IMG/VR virus record: IMGVR_UViG_3300044701_003160
Location: 62,001-126,000 of that record
Origin: a virus
Strand: one strand, 5' to 3'
Length of the DNA: 64,000 nt
Under the pieces are notes generated by a model that was given only the letters and a program-made list of their open reading frames with translations, had not been told where the DNA came from and ran no database searches. Positions 9,516-18,120 of the stretch are shown here, one piece after another. Numbering within the stretch: position 1 is the stretch's first letter; each line of letters begins with the position of its first letter. A program made the position numbers and the translations under genes.

Positions 9516-10235
9516 CTATGCGAAAAAACTTGATAACCCTTCTAGAACAACTTCACTTTCAACTTCTGTCTTTGGATTTTTAACTTTAATTGTATGAGAA
9601 AGTTTAGGCATCGTTTCAAAGAACTTTTCAATTTCTTTGAATTGTGATGAGTTCATTTGATCTAAAAACTCCATTAATTCTTTCTTAGTTACATCTGCTG
9701 CAACCCAGACTTCATCCTCAGTATAAATTTTATCTACACAAGAACCAATCAATTCAAATGATTGATCCATCGTACCATCAGCAGAAAGATCAAAGTTACT
9801 CTTAATAAACTGTTCTAATGATGGATACTTCATCTCCATCACGATTGAATCATCAAGTTTAATTCTATTATTATGTTCTGAATTTTTTTGAACTTGAATA
9901 TCATCTACAAGAATCTTAACAGGAACAGTAGTCTCTCCATCATCCGGACAGATGATATTCACTTCAATCTCTTCTCCAACTGACTTACCGCGAATGTTGA
10001 GAAAGAGATATTCAATATCAAAAGTAGGAAGAGACTCTACTTTAATTCCTTTAGTCTCAATACAATTTTTAATGACTGTTTTGATCGCGGTAGTAATCTG
10101 TTTGGTATCTTCAGATTCTAATGCAATCACTAATAGTTTTTCTTCTTTTACTAGAAAGGGTCTGTATTTGATTGTTTGTCCAGTTGAAGGCAACTCAAGT
10201 TCATAAGTTGGTGTAGAAATCTTAGGTAAAGGCAT
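9516..10235 (-). CDS. gp26: baseplate hub protein gp26
   Basis: 239 residues, close to T4 gp26 (208). The opening 'MPLPKISTPTYELELPS', the 'YRPFLVKEEKLLVIALES' segment and the spaced acidic helices are typical of the T4 baseplate hub subunit family. 'IICPDDGE' has a single Cys only, so no zinc finger. In T4 gp26 helps build the hub before wedges attach. It lies between the gp54-like tube initiator and the small assembly protein, the usual hub order in cyanophages. A GATAAATA late-type motif stands 28 bases upstream. Confidence 0.85.
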   Translation of the reverse strand: MPLPKISTPTYELELPSTGQTIKYRPFLVKEEKLLVIALESEDTKQITTAIKTVIKNCIETKGIKVESLPTFDIEYLFLNIRGKSVGEEIEVNIICPDDGETTVPVKILVDDIQVQKNSEHNNRIKLDDSIVMEMKYPSLEQFIKSNFDLSADGTMDQSFELIGSCVDKIYTEDEVWVAADVTKKELMEFLDQMNSSQFKEIEKFFETMPKLSHTIKVKNPKTEVESEVVLEGLSSFFA

Positions 10236-10262
10236 AATGTCCTATAGAAACTTCAGTATGTT

Positions 10263-10270
10263 TATTTATC
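10263..10270 (-). promoter_or_regulatory. late promoter for gp26
   Basis: GATAAATA, one base off the T4 late consensus TATAAATA, reading leftward and ending 28 bases before the gp26 start. It overlaps the last codon of the gp54-like gene. In T4 such boxes are used by RNA polymerase carrying gp55 and gp33. Confidence 0.5.
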
Positions 10271-11078
10271 AGTCTATTTCAACGAATCCATCAGACCCAA
10301 CTGGAAGGCCAGAACCTCCCTCCGGTACATTAAAAAATCCATCAGATCCAACTGAAAGTCCACCCCCTCCGCCGGGAATATTAACGAATCCATCAGCGCC
10401 AATAGGAGGAATACCAGTTGCTGTTGTTTGTCCTGGTTGCATAGGTTTTTCAACTGCAACGGAGTTTCTTACATAACGAATAAAGGAAAATGAAACAGTG
10501 CATTTTAATAATTGAGAGGACTCATAAGAAACTGGTATTGAATTGATACTTAAAGGATACGCACGAATGAATTTATATTCTAATGCTGAACCAACATAAT
10601 CTCTCTCAAACTTTGTTATGTATAATGCATCAGTCTGATAATCATCTGGAAAATTTACACGATAAAAATAGTTTCTATTTTCCAAATCCTCTGCATTATT
10701 TTCACCGACACAATAAGAAATCCACCTTTCAAAAAAGTTTATAATTCCATAGTTTTTATCTACATAAAAAGTAAAATCAATGCGGTCGTCATACTGCCTT
10801 CTATATGCGGGTCTTTCCGTGACTCCAGTGTGATCATCAGTAATCTCATTTGTCATCAAAGAAGCACCAGGAAGTGATGCTTCAGAACAAGACAATTCAA
10901 TTAGTTCTTGATTTTTTCTTGCATTATAATCAGATCCAGGAAATCTTCCTTCACCCTGCTTAAGAAATGCTGCAGTGGCCGCTGGGGGTTGAAATCTACA
11001 AACATAATGAGAAGTTAATGCCGGTCTTAATAACTTCTGTTTTATCTCAAAGTTTTTAACTACAGTTGGTCCTGCCAT
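10269..11078 (-). CDS. gp54: gp54-like baseplate tail-tube initiator (gp19 family)
   Basis: 269 residues. The core (about 1-215) resembles the T4 tail-tube family that includes gp19 and gp54: an N-terminal 'RPALTSHYVCRFQPP', a middle 'DDRIDFTFYVDKN' strand, 'FERWISYC' helix and a late 'TVSFSFIRYVRNSV'. T4 gp54 sits on the hub and starts tube polymerisation. The last 50 residues are three imperfect repeats of 'DGF-(V/F)-N-(I/V)-P-x-G-G' type, unusual for gp54 and like the collagen or knob-like tails seen on some cyanophage structural proteins. Assigning gp54 rather than gp19 rests on location beside gp26 and gp48. Confidence 0.75.
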   Translation of the reverse strand: MAGPTVVKNFEIKQKLLRPALTSHYVCRFQPPAATAAFLKQGEGRFPGSDYNARKNQELIELSCSEASLPGASLMTNEITDDHTGVTERPAYRRQYDDRIDFTFYVDKNYGIINFFERWISYCVGENNAEDLENRNYFYRVNFPDDYQTDALYITKFERDYVGSALEYKFIRAYPLSINSIPVSYESSQLLKCTVSFSFIRYVRNSVAVEKPMQPGQTTATGIPPIGADGFVNIPGGGGGLSVGSDGFFNVPEGGSGLPVGSDGFVEID

Positions 11079-11087
11079 CTATAAATA
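11079..11087 (+). promoter_or_regulatory. T4-type late promoter for gp4-gp53 operon
   Basis: A perfect TATAAATA box (11080-11087) in the gap between diverging genes, 31 bases before the gp4 start and reading rightward. It is the only clear promoter for the four structural genes to its right. Confidence 0.65.
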
Positions 11088-11117
11088 CTTTTACTGATAT
11101 ATTATGTATGCTGGAAA

Positions 11118-11561
11118 ATGGCAGAAAGTATTAAGAGTATATACAAACCATCTCATCCAGAAAAATATCAAGGTGATGCATCAAACATCATTTGCAGAAG
11201 TAGTTGGGAGAGACGCTTTTGTTATTATTGTGACCATAATCCAAGCATAGTATCTTGGGCATCGGAAGAATTTTGCATCTCTTACGTGTCTCCAGTTGAT
11301 AACCGAGTTCATAGATACTTTCCAGATTATCTTATTAAAGTAAAAGAGGAATCTGGAAGAATTAAGACTTATGTAATTGAAGTCAAACCTAAGAAACAAA
11401 CAGTTCCACCAAAGCAAAGATCAAGAGTGACGAAATCATACTTGCACGAATGTAAAACTTATGCAGTCAATCAAGCAAAGTGGAAAGCAGCACAAGAATG
11501 GTGTGCCGATAGAATGTTAGAGTTCAAAGTCATTACAGAAGATGAATTAGGTATCAAATAA
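11118..11561 (+). CDS. gp4: head completion protein gp4
   Basis: 147 residues, almost the same length as T4 gp4 (150). It shows the family pattern 'YQGD..NI.CRSSWER' near the start, 'HRYFPDYLIKV', 'YVIEVKPKKQT' and 'KWKAAQEWC', which together look like an endonuclease-type fold. In T4 gp4 (50/65) acts on the filled head before tail joining. First gene of a rightward operon; stop and next start overlap (TAATG). A late promoter box stands just upstream. Confidence 0.88.
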   Translation: MAESIKSIYKPSHPEKYQGDASNIICRSSWERRFCYYCDHNPSIVSWASEEFCISYVSPVDNRVHRYFPDYLIKVKEESGRIKTYVIEVKPKKQTVPPKQRSRVTKSYLHECKTYAVNQAKWKAAQEWCADRMLEFKVITEDELGIK

Positions 11562-11956
11562 TGGCAGAGGGTTTTGGGCAATACGCAGAAAAAGCATCAA
11601 CAACTATAAGAGTCAGAGAACTCAAAAGAAAAATTGCTCAAAGTGGAACCAGCGACCCAGAAGATTTAATGTTAATGATAATGGATGCATTAAAAGAAGA
11701 AGTATTATATCCAGAACCAGGAAAGTTTTATACATTCATTTATAACCCAAAGACACCAGAAATTGAATACGACCAACATCCTTTGATTGCTTGTACTGAA
11801 CTCCAGAAGTGGGGATTCAAAGCAATCAATTTTCATTGGAGAGAATCAAGGCAATATACCTGGGAAGAAGTTGCAGGAAAACTTCACGTCGTTAAGTATA
11901 ATGAGTTGGATGAGTTACTCTCTATACCTTATGCAAAATTCCGTCTAAATAAATAA
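11561..11956 (+). CDS. conserved cyanophage protein between gp4 and gp48
   Basis: 131 residues. Helical basic N-terminus (about 10-35), acidic helix 'DPEDLMLMIMDALKEE', then a beta-rich part 'GKFYTFIYNPKTPEIEYDQHPL' and 'LQKWGFKAINFHWRESRQYTW'. I recognise the type as kept next to gp4 in T4-like cyanophages but know no function; the place suggests head or neck assembly. Translationally coupled to gp4 through a TAATG overlap. Confidence 0.75.
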   Translation: MAEGFGQYAEKASTTIRVRELKRKIAQSGTSDPEDLMLMIMDALKEEVLYPEPGKFYTFIYNPKTPEIEYDQHPLIACTELQKWGFKAINFHWRESRQYTWEEVAGKLHVVKYNELDELLSIPYAKFRLNK

Positions 11957-11970
11957 AAACTCTCTCATAA

Positions 11971-12033
11971 ATGTCTCATACTCTACAAACAATTGAGATG
12001 ATTATTCCTTCAGTAAATGGAGGAGAGTTCTGA
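11971..12033 (+). CDS. possible 20-residue leader peptide before gp48
   Basis: ATG at 11971 opens a 20-codon frame whose TGA overlaps the gp48 ATG (TGATG). The strong GGAGGAG site for gp48 lies inside this frame. It could be a leader that couples translation, or simply chance; no ribosome-binding site is obvious for it. Very short, so support is weak. Confidence 0.25.
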   Translation: MSHTLQTIEMIIPSVNGGEF

Positions 12034-13448
12034 TGTCTCAAAAAACAATAGAGAGTAATCAATCCGGTCCAAAATTACCAGGAGCAACAACTCCACTTTT
12101 TATAAAAACAAAGACTACATTTATTCCAGATGTAAATGGAAATCCAATCGCAAACACAACAAAAACAGAACTATTATATACTCCTAACGGAAGTCAATTT
12201 TTTGTAGCTGCAACTTCAACAAAAGGAGGAGCTGCAGGATCTTGGGAATTGAAAAAATATACACCTGCCGAAATATTTGAAACTGGTATCTCACAGTATG
12301 CACAACCTGATGGAACAATTCTAGGACCTACAGCAGCTATATCATTAAACACTTCTGGTGGAATAATGTATCAAGCTGCTCAAAATTCAATAAAGCAAGC
12401 GGCGACTTCCAATGGAATTGTCGGTGGATATCAAAAACCACTAGCAAGTAGTTTACAAAATACCGCCATTCCAGGTTCAAATCCTCAACCACAAGCACCT
12501 CAACAAGGTGGAGCAAATGGACCAGCACCAGCACAACCAGTATTACCGACACCAGGAGAAAGTGTAGGTGATTTAAAGACTATAGATGTTCCATTAGAAG
12601 CAGCACAATTATCCATAGCACCTACTTCAGGATTAAGATATCCGAAGGAAATGAAAACTGAGCAAGATAAAATTAAATTTCAAGCTGTTAAAATAAAACC
12701 AAGAGCAGCATCAGGTACGGGATCACAATTTTCATTTGGATCTCCTGAATATGATATTGTTGATGGACCAGTTTGCTTATCAATTCAATCTCCAATTAAT
12801 GATCAAAATTCTGTTGATTGGGGTCCAGACAGTGTAAGTGCAATTGATGCTGCAATATTTAATTTATCATATACTGCTATGGGTCCAGATGGAACACCTG
12901 GAGCAGATGTAGAAAGTCAAATTAAAAACGCATATAAAGAATTTATAACTCAAAGTGATAGAGTTAAAAGATATCTTGCAGGGCAAGCAGCAAGTCTTAA
13001 CAATGTTTTGGCGAGAACTGATAACGTTATTCTCAATCCAAACCTTGAACTTCTTTTCCAAGCACCTCAATTAAGACCTTTTACCTTTACTTTTAAAATG
13101 TCTGCGAGAAATCAACCAGAAGCAAATGATATCAAAAAAATTATCAAATACTTTAAATATCATATGGCGGTTAGAAAAGAGAAAGGAATTTTTCTAAGAG
13201 CTCCTCACGTTTTTACGATAAGATATTTGAAAGGTGAAACAGAAAATCATCCAGGAATTAATTTAATTAGTCCAAATCCTACAACAAAAGCTTGTGCTCT
13301 TACAAACTGTTCTGTTGATTACACTCCACTTGGATCTTATATGACTTATAATGATGGAACCATGGTTTCTTATACTTTAAATTTACAGTTTCAAGAAATC
13401 ACTCCAGTTTATGATACTGATTACGATGGTCATCCAATAGGTTACTAA
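12033..13448 (+). CDS. gp48: baseplate tail-tube cap gp48-like protein
   Basis: 471 residues, longer than T4 gp48 (364). The N-terminal 180 residues are Gln, Pro, Ala and Ser rich and low in structure. The C-terminal part (about 230-471) carries the tube-cap features: 'LFQAPQLRPFTFTFKMSAR', 'IIKYFKYHMAVRKEKG', 'LTNCSVDYTPLGSYMTYNDG' and a final beta strand 'SYTLNLQFQEITPV'. In T4 gp48 joins gp54 on the dome to nucleate the tail tube. A GGAGGAG site lies 8 bases before the start. Followed after one base by gp53. Confidence 0.82.
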   Translation: MSQKTIESNQSGPKLPGATTPLFIKTKTTFIPDVNGNPIANTTKTELLYTPNGSQFFVAATSTKGGAAGSWELKKYTPAEIFETGISQYAQPDGTILGPTAAISLNTSGGIMYQAAQNSIKQAATSNGIVGGYQKPLASSLQNTAIPGSNPQPQAPQQGGANGPAPAQPVLPTPGESVGDLKTIDVPLEAAQLSIAPTSGLRYPKEMKTEQDKIKFQAVKIKPRAASGTGSQFSFGSPEYDIVDGPVCLSIQSPINDQNSVDWGPDSVSAIDAAIFNLSYTAMGPDGTPGADVESQIKNAYKEFITQSDRVKRYLAGQAASLNNVLARTDNVILNPNLELLFQAPQLRPFTFTFKMSARNQPEANDIKKIIKYFKYHMAVRKEKGIFLRAPHVFTIRYLKGETENHPGINLISPNPTTKACALTNCSVDYTPLGSYMTYNDGTMVSYTLNLQFQEITPVYDTDYDGHPIGY

Positions 13449-13449
13449 A

Positions 13450-14463
13450 ATGACTAAACCATACTTCAGACAAGTACCAAACTTTGATTATGTCTCCAGA
13501 AATCCAGGAGACAAATATATCTCTGAGTATATTCCAGTTAAAAATCTTTTTAAGCGTGGAAAGTTAAGAGAAGATATTTTTGGCGACTTAGCATTTTTTG
13601 AGAAGTATTCAATTATTGGTGACGAGAGACCTGATAATGTTGCTAATAAGTTTTATGAAGACTCCACATTAGATTGGGTAGTTCTTCTTTCTAACAACAT
13701 TTTGAATATTCAATCAGAGTGGCCTATGACTCAAGATACCTTTGATAAGGTGATGCTAGAAAAGTATGGTTCTTATGAAAACTTATATTCTGGGGTTCAT
13801 CATTATGAAACAGAAGAAATTAGGAATTCGTTGGGCATTACAGTTCTTAAAAATGGTTTGAGAATATCTCAAAATTGGAAGACTAATGGAAACTTTATAG
13901 AGACTATTAATTCAATTATTAACTCAATAGCAGCAACTCAAGATGGCGGAGTTACTCCGAGCAAAACTGTAAGTGTTTTTATGAGAGATAATATTCCAGC
14001 ATCTGTGGGAGATCAGATTACAATTGATGGAGTTTCTGAAAGAGAATATAACGGAAAACATATTATTACTGAAATATCTGGAAGTTATTTTACTTATGAA
14101 CTTCCAGATATTCCAAATATTCTTATTCCGGCAATTTCTACTTCTGGAAAAGAACAAGTTAATTATACATTATTGGAAAATTCTTTAATTAGCAGTCTCA
14201 CCAATCCACGATATTATGAATTCTGGGATGATGGTCTCGGATATTCTGTTCAGATTCCTTCAACTTCTTTTGTGAAACCAATAACAAATTATGAATATGA
14301 AAAGCAAATAGAAGAGGATAAGAGAAATATTTTTGTGCTCAAACCAAGATACTTAAATGTAGTGTTTAATGATATGGACGATATTATGCCATATAAAAAA
14401 GGGTCTCAACAATATGTGTCTGAGACCCTTAAGAGAGGAGATAATATTAGACTTTATACTTGA
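13450..14463 (+). CDS. gp53: baseplate wedge protein gp53
   Basis: 337 residues against 196 in T4; the extra sequence is an inserted beta-rich domain at about 150-240. The gp53 signature is clear at the start: 'PNFDYVSR', 'NLFKRGKLRED' and 'NKFYEDSTLDWVVLLSNNI', matching the T4 'ELANAIYG..YWVLLMCND' segment. gp53 joins wedges into the hexagonal baseplate. Its stop (TGA) abuts the stop of the opposing gp32 gene at 14463/14464. The last 25 codons also hold an RNA hairpin that looks like the gp32 terminator on the other strand. Confidence 0.85.
   Translation: MTKPYFRQVPNFDYVSRNPGDKYISEYIPVKNLFKRGKLREDIFGDLAFFEKYSIIGDERPDNVANKFYEDSTLDWVVLLSNNILNIQSEWPMTQDTFDKVMLEKYGSYENLYSGVHHYETEEIRNSLGITVLKNGLRISQNWKTNGNFIETINSIINSIAATQDGGVTPSKTVSVFMRDNIPASVGDQITIDGVSEREYNGKHIITEISGSYFTYELPDIPNILIPAISTSGKEQVNYTLLENSLISSLTNPRYYEFWDDGLGYSVQIPSTSFVKPITNYEYEKQIEEDKRNIFVLKPRYLNVVFNDMDDIMPYKKGSQQYVSETLKRGDNIRLYT
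14395..14430 (-). terminator. intrinsic terminator for gp32, inside gp53
   Basis: Reading leftward, a 10-bp stem (AAGGGTCTCA with TGAGACCCTT, 12-base loop) is followed by six T. It lies 34 bases beyond the gp32 stop, entirely inside the coding part of the opposing gp53 gene. Confidence 0.75.
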
Positions 14464-15417
14464 TCACTCTTCAGCCAATTTTTGGAAATATGAGAGTGCA
14501 TCATCTTCATCTTCATCATCCGAAGTGATCTTGGGAAGTGAAGGAGACTTGGAGCGATTGTAAGAATCCTCAAGTTCTTCCATTACTTTATCTTCACGAC
14601 TTACAGGTTTGCTGTAAGATTCATATTCATCTTCCTGCTCTACCACAGCACGAGACTGTGTGGGAGTTGTAGTACCACCCAGACCAAGAACCATATTCAT
14701 ACGACGCTCAAGATCTTCATAAGACTTGAATTGGTCAGGTGCAGTAATTGCAGATAGAGAATACTCTTTCTTCCACAGTGCTTCCAGAGCATCATCATCG
14801 TCCAGTAGAGGACCTACGCGATCAAATTCAGACTTATCATAATTCCAATAACCATCTTTCTTTACGATTTTGATTTTGAAATTAGCACCTTGCCAGAAGT
14901 CAAAAGGATTGATAGGATCTTCATCATCAAACTCTGGTTGCATAGCATTCAGAATCTTATCAAAGATTTTCTTACCATACTTAAAGAGAAATACTTTACC
15001 TTCGTTTGCAGGATTCGCAGGATCCTTTACGACGTAGATATTAGAATAGTAAGAAAGCTTACGCTTTTGCTTACGAACAGTTTCTTTATCTTTTTCGTTA
15101 CCACTATTCCAGAGACCACGATTGTACTCTGAAACAGGATCTTTCTGACCAATAGTAGTCAGAGAATTTTCAATAAACCACCCACCAGGACCTTGGAAAG
15201 CGTGAGAATACATCTTTACCCAAGGAAGTTCTTCACCATCAGGAGCGGGAAGAAAGCGAATAGTTGCAGAACCAACACCAGTTTTATCCATCTCTGGTTT
15301 CCAGAGACGATCATCAGCACCACTATTGGTGGTATTATTCATCTTCTCAACCTGTTTCACCAGTTTTTCAGTCAGTGAACCAAGAGAAGATTGTTTTTTA
15401 AGATTTTGAAAACTCAT
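14464..15417 (-). CDS. gp32: single-stranded DNA-binding protein gp32
   Basis: 317 residues, near T4 gp32 (301). It begins with a basic cooperativity segment, then the OB-type core with 'TGVGSATIRFLPAPDGEELP', 'PWVKMYSHAFQGPGGW' and 'FDFWQGANFKIKIVKKDGYWNY', all gp32 hallmarks. The T4 zinc site Cys are not obvious here, as in other cyanophages. C-terminus is acidic (DDEDEDDAL), the partner-binding tail. It coats template strands and recruits gp59 and helicase. Downstream terminator is embedded in gp53. Start chosen because it matches the family length. Confidence 0.92.
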   Translation of the reverse strand: MSFQNLKKQSSLGSLTEKLVKQVEKMNNTTNSGADDRLWKPEMDKTGVGSATIRFLPAPDGEELPWVKMYSHAFQGPGGWFIENSLTTIGQKDPVSEYNRGLWNSGNEKDKETVRKQKRKLSYYSNIYVVKDPANPANEGKVFLFKYGKKIFDKILNAMQPEFDDEDPINPFDFWQGANFKIKIVKKDGYWNYDKSEFDRVGPLLDDDDALEALWKKEYSLSAITAPDQFKSYEDLERRMNMVLGLGGTTTPTQSRAVVEQEDEYESYSKPVSREDKVMEELEDSYNRSKSPSLPKITSDDEDEDDALSYFQKLAEE

Positions 15418-15488
15418 TTAAATTACCTTTGATTAATTGGATTTGGCATTTGTGACTTTGCTTAATGGATCGTCCAGCCAAACTTATT

Positions 15489-15833
15489 CTACAGGTCGGA
15501 ACCAGTTTTGTCAATCTGTTCTTTCATCACTTCAAGCATCTTAGACATATTGTTAAGAATGATATTCATATCAGTTCCAGGAGGCATACCCATCATAATT
15601 GCAGAATGCATAATACGTTCCTTCATTTCAATTGCTTCAGGATCATCAGATAAACTCATTCTTGTATAAAGAACTTTTTGTTTATCTAAAAGACGCTCCA
15701 TTAATTCAACGTGTCTTATTCTTTCCTCTTTTTTCATAGAAGGAAACTTAAAGACACTCCCATAAACTTCTTCTTGAAGTTCAGAAATCTCAGCCATTTC
15801 TGCACGAACCATTTCAGAATCAAAGAAACTCAT
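15489..15833 (-). CDS. DUF1825-like protein
   Basis: 114 residues, helical throughout. The opening 'MSFFDSEMVRAEMAEI' and 'KQKVLYTRMSLSDDPEA' resemble DUF1825, a small helical family of cyanobacteria and their phages with unknown role. It sits between gp59 and gp32, overlapping the gp59 end by four bases (ATGA), so it is made with the replication proteins. I first considered gp33 but the real gp33 is the gene two positions upstream. Confidence 0.65.
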   Translation of the reverse strand: MSFFDSEMVRAEMAEISELQEEVYGSVFKFPSMKKEERIRHVELMERLLDKQKVLYTRMSLSDDPEAIEMKERIMHSAIMMGMPPGTDMNIILNNMSKMLEVMKEQIDKTGSDL

Positions 15834-16426
15834 TTCTCTCCCAGAATTACTTCTTTTAATATTTTTTTAAATTTAAATACGTCAATATTTAGAAAGGAAT
15901 TATACTTTCTTATTCTACGACTGACGGTTTCCCACACTGGATCTTGTAGTTTCTTATCAAAGTCTTTACTGAACATAAAGATTTTATCATAGATTACCAG
16001 AGTCTCTAAACTTACTTTACCAGTTAGAAACTTTTTAAGTAGTGGTGGGTGACCTTTAGAGCATTTAAAAACTTCATCAAACTTATTTTCTTCAAAGAGA
16101 GATTGTGATTCTTCCTTAAAAAGATAAGATAGTGATTGAATTTTTTTCTGCCAGTTCTGATATCTTTCTTCTCCATCCTTCATCACCTCACCAATCCAGA
16201 GTGTTTCTGGGTCTTGACAAGAAACAAAGTTTGCAACAAAGAAGTCTTCTACTTCTTTTTCATCTCTTTGTCTTGACATCTTCTCAAAGAAAAATCTATC
16301 CTTCCGTTTATAAAAAGATTGAAGACTCGCTCTGGTTTTTTTATTGTACTTATGATAGTCGTAAGAGTCTTTTGTAAAATGATTTTTTAATGCAAGATAA
16401 GTTTTATAGCAGTCAAATGGCATCAT
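15830..16426 (-). CDS. gp59: helicase loader gp59
   Basis: 198 residues; T4 gp59 has 217. It is almost all alpha-helical and basic, as in the family. The order gp33-gp59-(DUF1825-like)-gp32 matches other T4-like cyanophages. Family features visible: an opening 'PFDCYKTYLALKNHF', 'YDYHKYNKKTRASLQSF', 'KRKDRFFFEKMSR' and 'ESQSLFEEN'. It loads the gp41 helicase on gp32-coated forks. Start ATG immediately follows the gp33 stop; two adjacent ATG codons are possible. Confidence 0.88.
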   Translation of the reverse strand: MMPFDCYKTYLALKNHFTKDSYDYHKYNKKTRASLQSFYKRKDRFFFEKMSRQRDEKEVEDFFVANFVSCQDPETLWIGEVMKDGEERYQNWQKKIQSLSYLFKEESQSLFEENKFDEVFKCSKGHPPLLKKFLTGKVSLETLVIYDKIFMFSKDFDKKLQDPVWETVSRRIRKYNSFLNIDVFKFKKILKEVILGEK

Positions 16427-16684
16427 TCAAAAAATTAATTTAGCACGGGAAGTTTTCTTAAGAAAATTGAGTTCCATCGCCTCATACTTAATTTTTTCTT
16501 TTAGTGGTTTTGAAATGAGTTTTGGAACTGATTCCAAATCAATATTGTTTTGCTCGCAGAAATAAATGATCGCATCAATATAATTCATTTCAATATTAAT
16601 TTGCACAAGATTTTCAATTTCTTGTGCAAATTTAGATGGACAGAAAAACTTATTTTCTAGTGCTTTCTCTAATTCATTCTCCAT
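16427..16684 (-). CDS. gp33: late transcription coactivator gp33
   Basis: 85 residues from ATG at 16684; a TTG at 16708 is a less likely start. The middle 'NLVQINIEMNYIDAIIYF' and 'LKEKIKYEAMELNFL' align with T4 gp33 around its polymerase-flap-binding helices. gp33 links RNA polymerase with the gp45 clamp for late promoters. The protein is shorter than T4 gp33 (112), missing an N-terminal part. Overlaps the nuclease gene by 11 bases. Confidence 0.8.
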   Translation of the reverse strand: MENELEKALENKFFCPSKFAQEIENLVQINIEMNYIDAIIYFCEQNNIDLESVPKLISKPLKEKIKYEAMELNFLKKTSRAKLIF

Positions 16685-17354
16685 CTGGCCTAATATTGTG
16701 ATGTACAAATTCTTTAATGTAACGAACTAATAACTTAATATAATCCCCTTTGTTTCTTTTGTCAAATACTTTGACTTCTCCTCCAGGCGTTACCATAATT
16801 GTAATAAGTTTGACTGAAGGAATTTTTGTCAGTTCATAGTAAGCAGTAGCATAAAACATTTCCTGAACAAAGTAATTTTCAAGCCATTCTTCTGGTTTAA
16901 TTTTTTCAGAAGTTTTAAAGTCTATGACTGCAAGTTCTCCCTCGTATTCTCCAATACAATCAACTCTTCCAGCAAGTCCAAGATATTCAGAATAAAGAGT
17001 TCTTTCAATTGCGTGAATATTATTTATCTTATCAAGATAAGGTTTAGCGTGATGAAACATAATCTTTGTAATTGGTTGGTAGTTATTCCAATCCAATTCT
17101 TTGTTTTCCAAATAATCCTGACAGGCTTGGTGGAAATCAGTTCCTCTTGCAGTTGCTCTTTTAGTGATCCGATTTGCCTCTTCAAGACCTACTCTTTTTC
17201 TCCACTTAATAAAAATCTCACGATTATAAAACGAAGTCACAGAAGTAATTGAAGGCACCCACTGACCATTTGGAAGATTGTACAGTCGGATGCCGTTGGT
17301 TTCTTTCTTTTCTAATTCAAGATCACCCAAATAATTATGATGAATAAATGTCAT
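16674..17354 (-). CDS. PD-(D/E)XK exonuclease
   Basis: 226 residues. The nuclease motifs are visible: 'LGLAGRVDCIGEYEGE' with the first Asp, then 'LAVIDFKTS' giving D-x-K, and an upstream 'ARGTDFHQACQDYL' helix typical of RecB-like and MGME1-like nucleases. A late 'QEMFYATAYY' helix supplies the usual Q-x3-Y pattern. It probably trims or recombines DNA in replication. Overlaps phoH by four bases (ATGA) and gp33 by 11. Confidence 0.82.
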   Translation of the reverse strand: MTFIHHNYLGDLELEKKETNGIRLYNLPNGQWVPSITSVTSFYNREIFIKWRKRVGLEEANRITKRATARGTDFHQACQDYLENKELDWNNYQPITKIMFHHAKPYLDKINNIHAIERTLYSEYLGLAGRVDCIGEYEGELAVIDFKTSEKIKPEEWLENYFVQEMFYATAYYELTKIPSVKLITIMVTPGGEVKVFDKRNKGDYIKLLVRYIKEFVHHNIRPDGE

Positions 17355-18109
17355 AAACCACTTTCTATTTTTGCGAGAATATATTCTTTCACGAATCCAG
17401 AGCGAACAATATCTTCAACACCAAATTCAATAATATCAATTGAAGGCATATTACGAAGAATTTTCATAAAATCAACGATACCATTTTTTTCATTTGACTT
17501 AATCAAATCAGATTGAGTTGCGTCGCCACAGAACATAATTTTTGAGTTTTCACCTACACGAGTGATGATGGAATCTAACTCGTGGAAGTTAAGATTCTGA
17601 AATTCATCTACAATGACAATTGCATTATCCAGGGTAGTTCCACGAATAAAAGAAGTACTCCAAAAACTAATCGTTCCTTGAGTTTTCAGATTTCCATAGA
17701 GCATCTCAAAGTCAGCATCTGAAGGAAGTTGGAACATAAACTTTACCATATTCTTATAAGGAATTTGATAAAGACTTGATTTATCTTCGTGATCTCCTGG
17801 AAGAAATCCAATCTCACGAGTAGCAACAAGAGACCTTACAATATAAATTTTTTCATATGGCGACCTTTCATCGAGAACATCTTGAAGTGCATTATAGAGT
17901 GTGATAAAAGTTTTACCAGTACCTGCACATCCATAAGCAACGATGTTTTGATTTGACTCGTATGCTTTATAAAGTAATTCTTGATTGTCAGTAAGAGGTT
18001 CAATCTCTCTCATTAATTCGGAGTTAATTGGTTTCTTACGTTTTGCTTGTTTTGCGGTAAGACCAACTCCGATTGGTTGTTCATTCGTCGTTCTTTTTCT
18101 TCTTGCCAT
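17351..18109 (-). CDS. phoH: PhoH-like ATPase
   Basis: 252 residues. Walker A 'AYGCAGTGKTF' at about residue 59-69, Walker B 'AIVIVDEFQNL' near 165, and 'IMFCGDATQSDL' are those of PhoH-type P-loop ATPases. N-terminus is very basic (RRKRTTNE). The gene is near universal in marine phages and often listed with phosphate stress genes, although the role, probably RNA metabolism, is unclear. Eleven bases after the preceding small gene. Confidence 0.92.
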   Translation of the reverse strand: MARRKRTTNEQPIGVGLTAKQAKRKKPINSELMREIEPLTDNQELLYKAYESNQNIVAYGCAGTGKTFITLYNALQDVLDERSPYEKIYIVRSLVATREIGFLPGDHEDKSSLYQIPYKNMVKFMFQLPSDADFEMLYGNLKTQGTISFWSTSFIRGTTLDNAIVIVDEFQNLNFHELDSIITRVGENSKIMFCGDATQSDLIKSNEKNGIVDFMKILRNMPSIDIIEFGVEDIVRSGFVKEYILAKIESGL

Positions 18110-18120
18110 ATAAAATTAAA

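Noticed and set aside
15489-15833. gp33 identity for the 114-residue protein beside gp32
   Set aside because: The 85-residue protein at 16427 aligns better with T4 gp33; this one looks like DUF1825.
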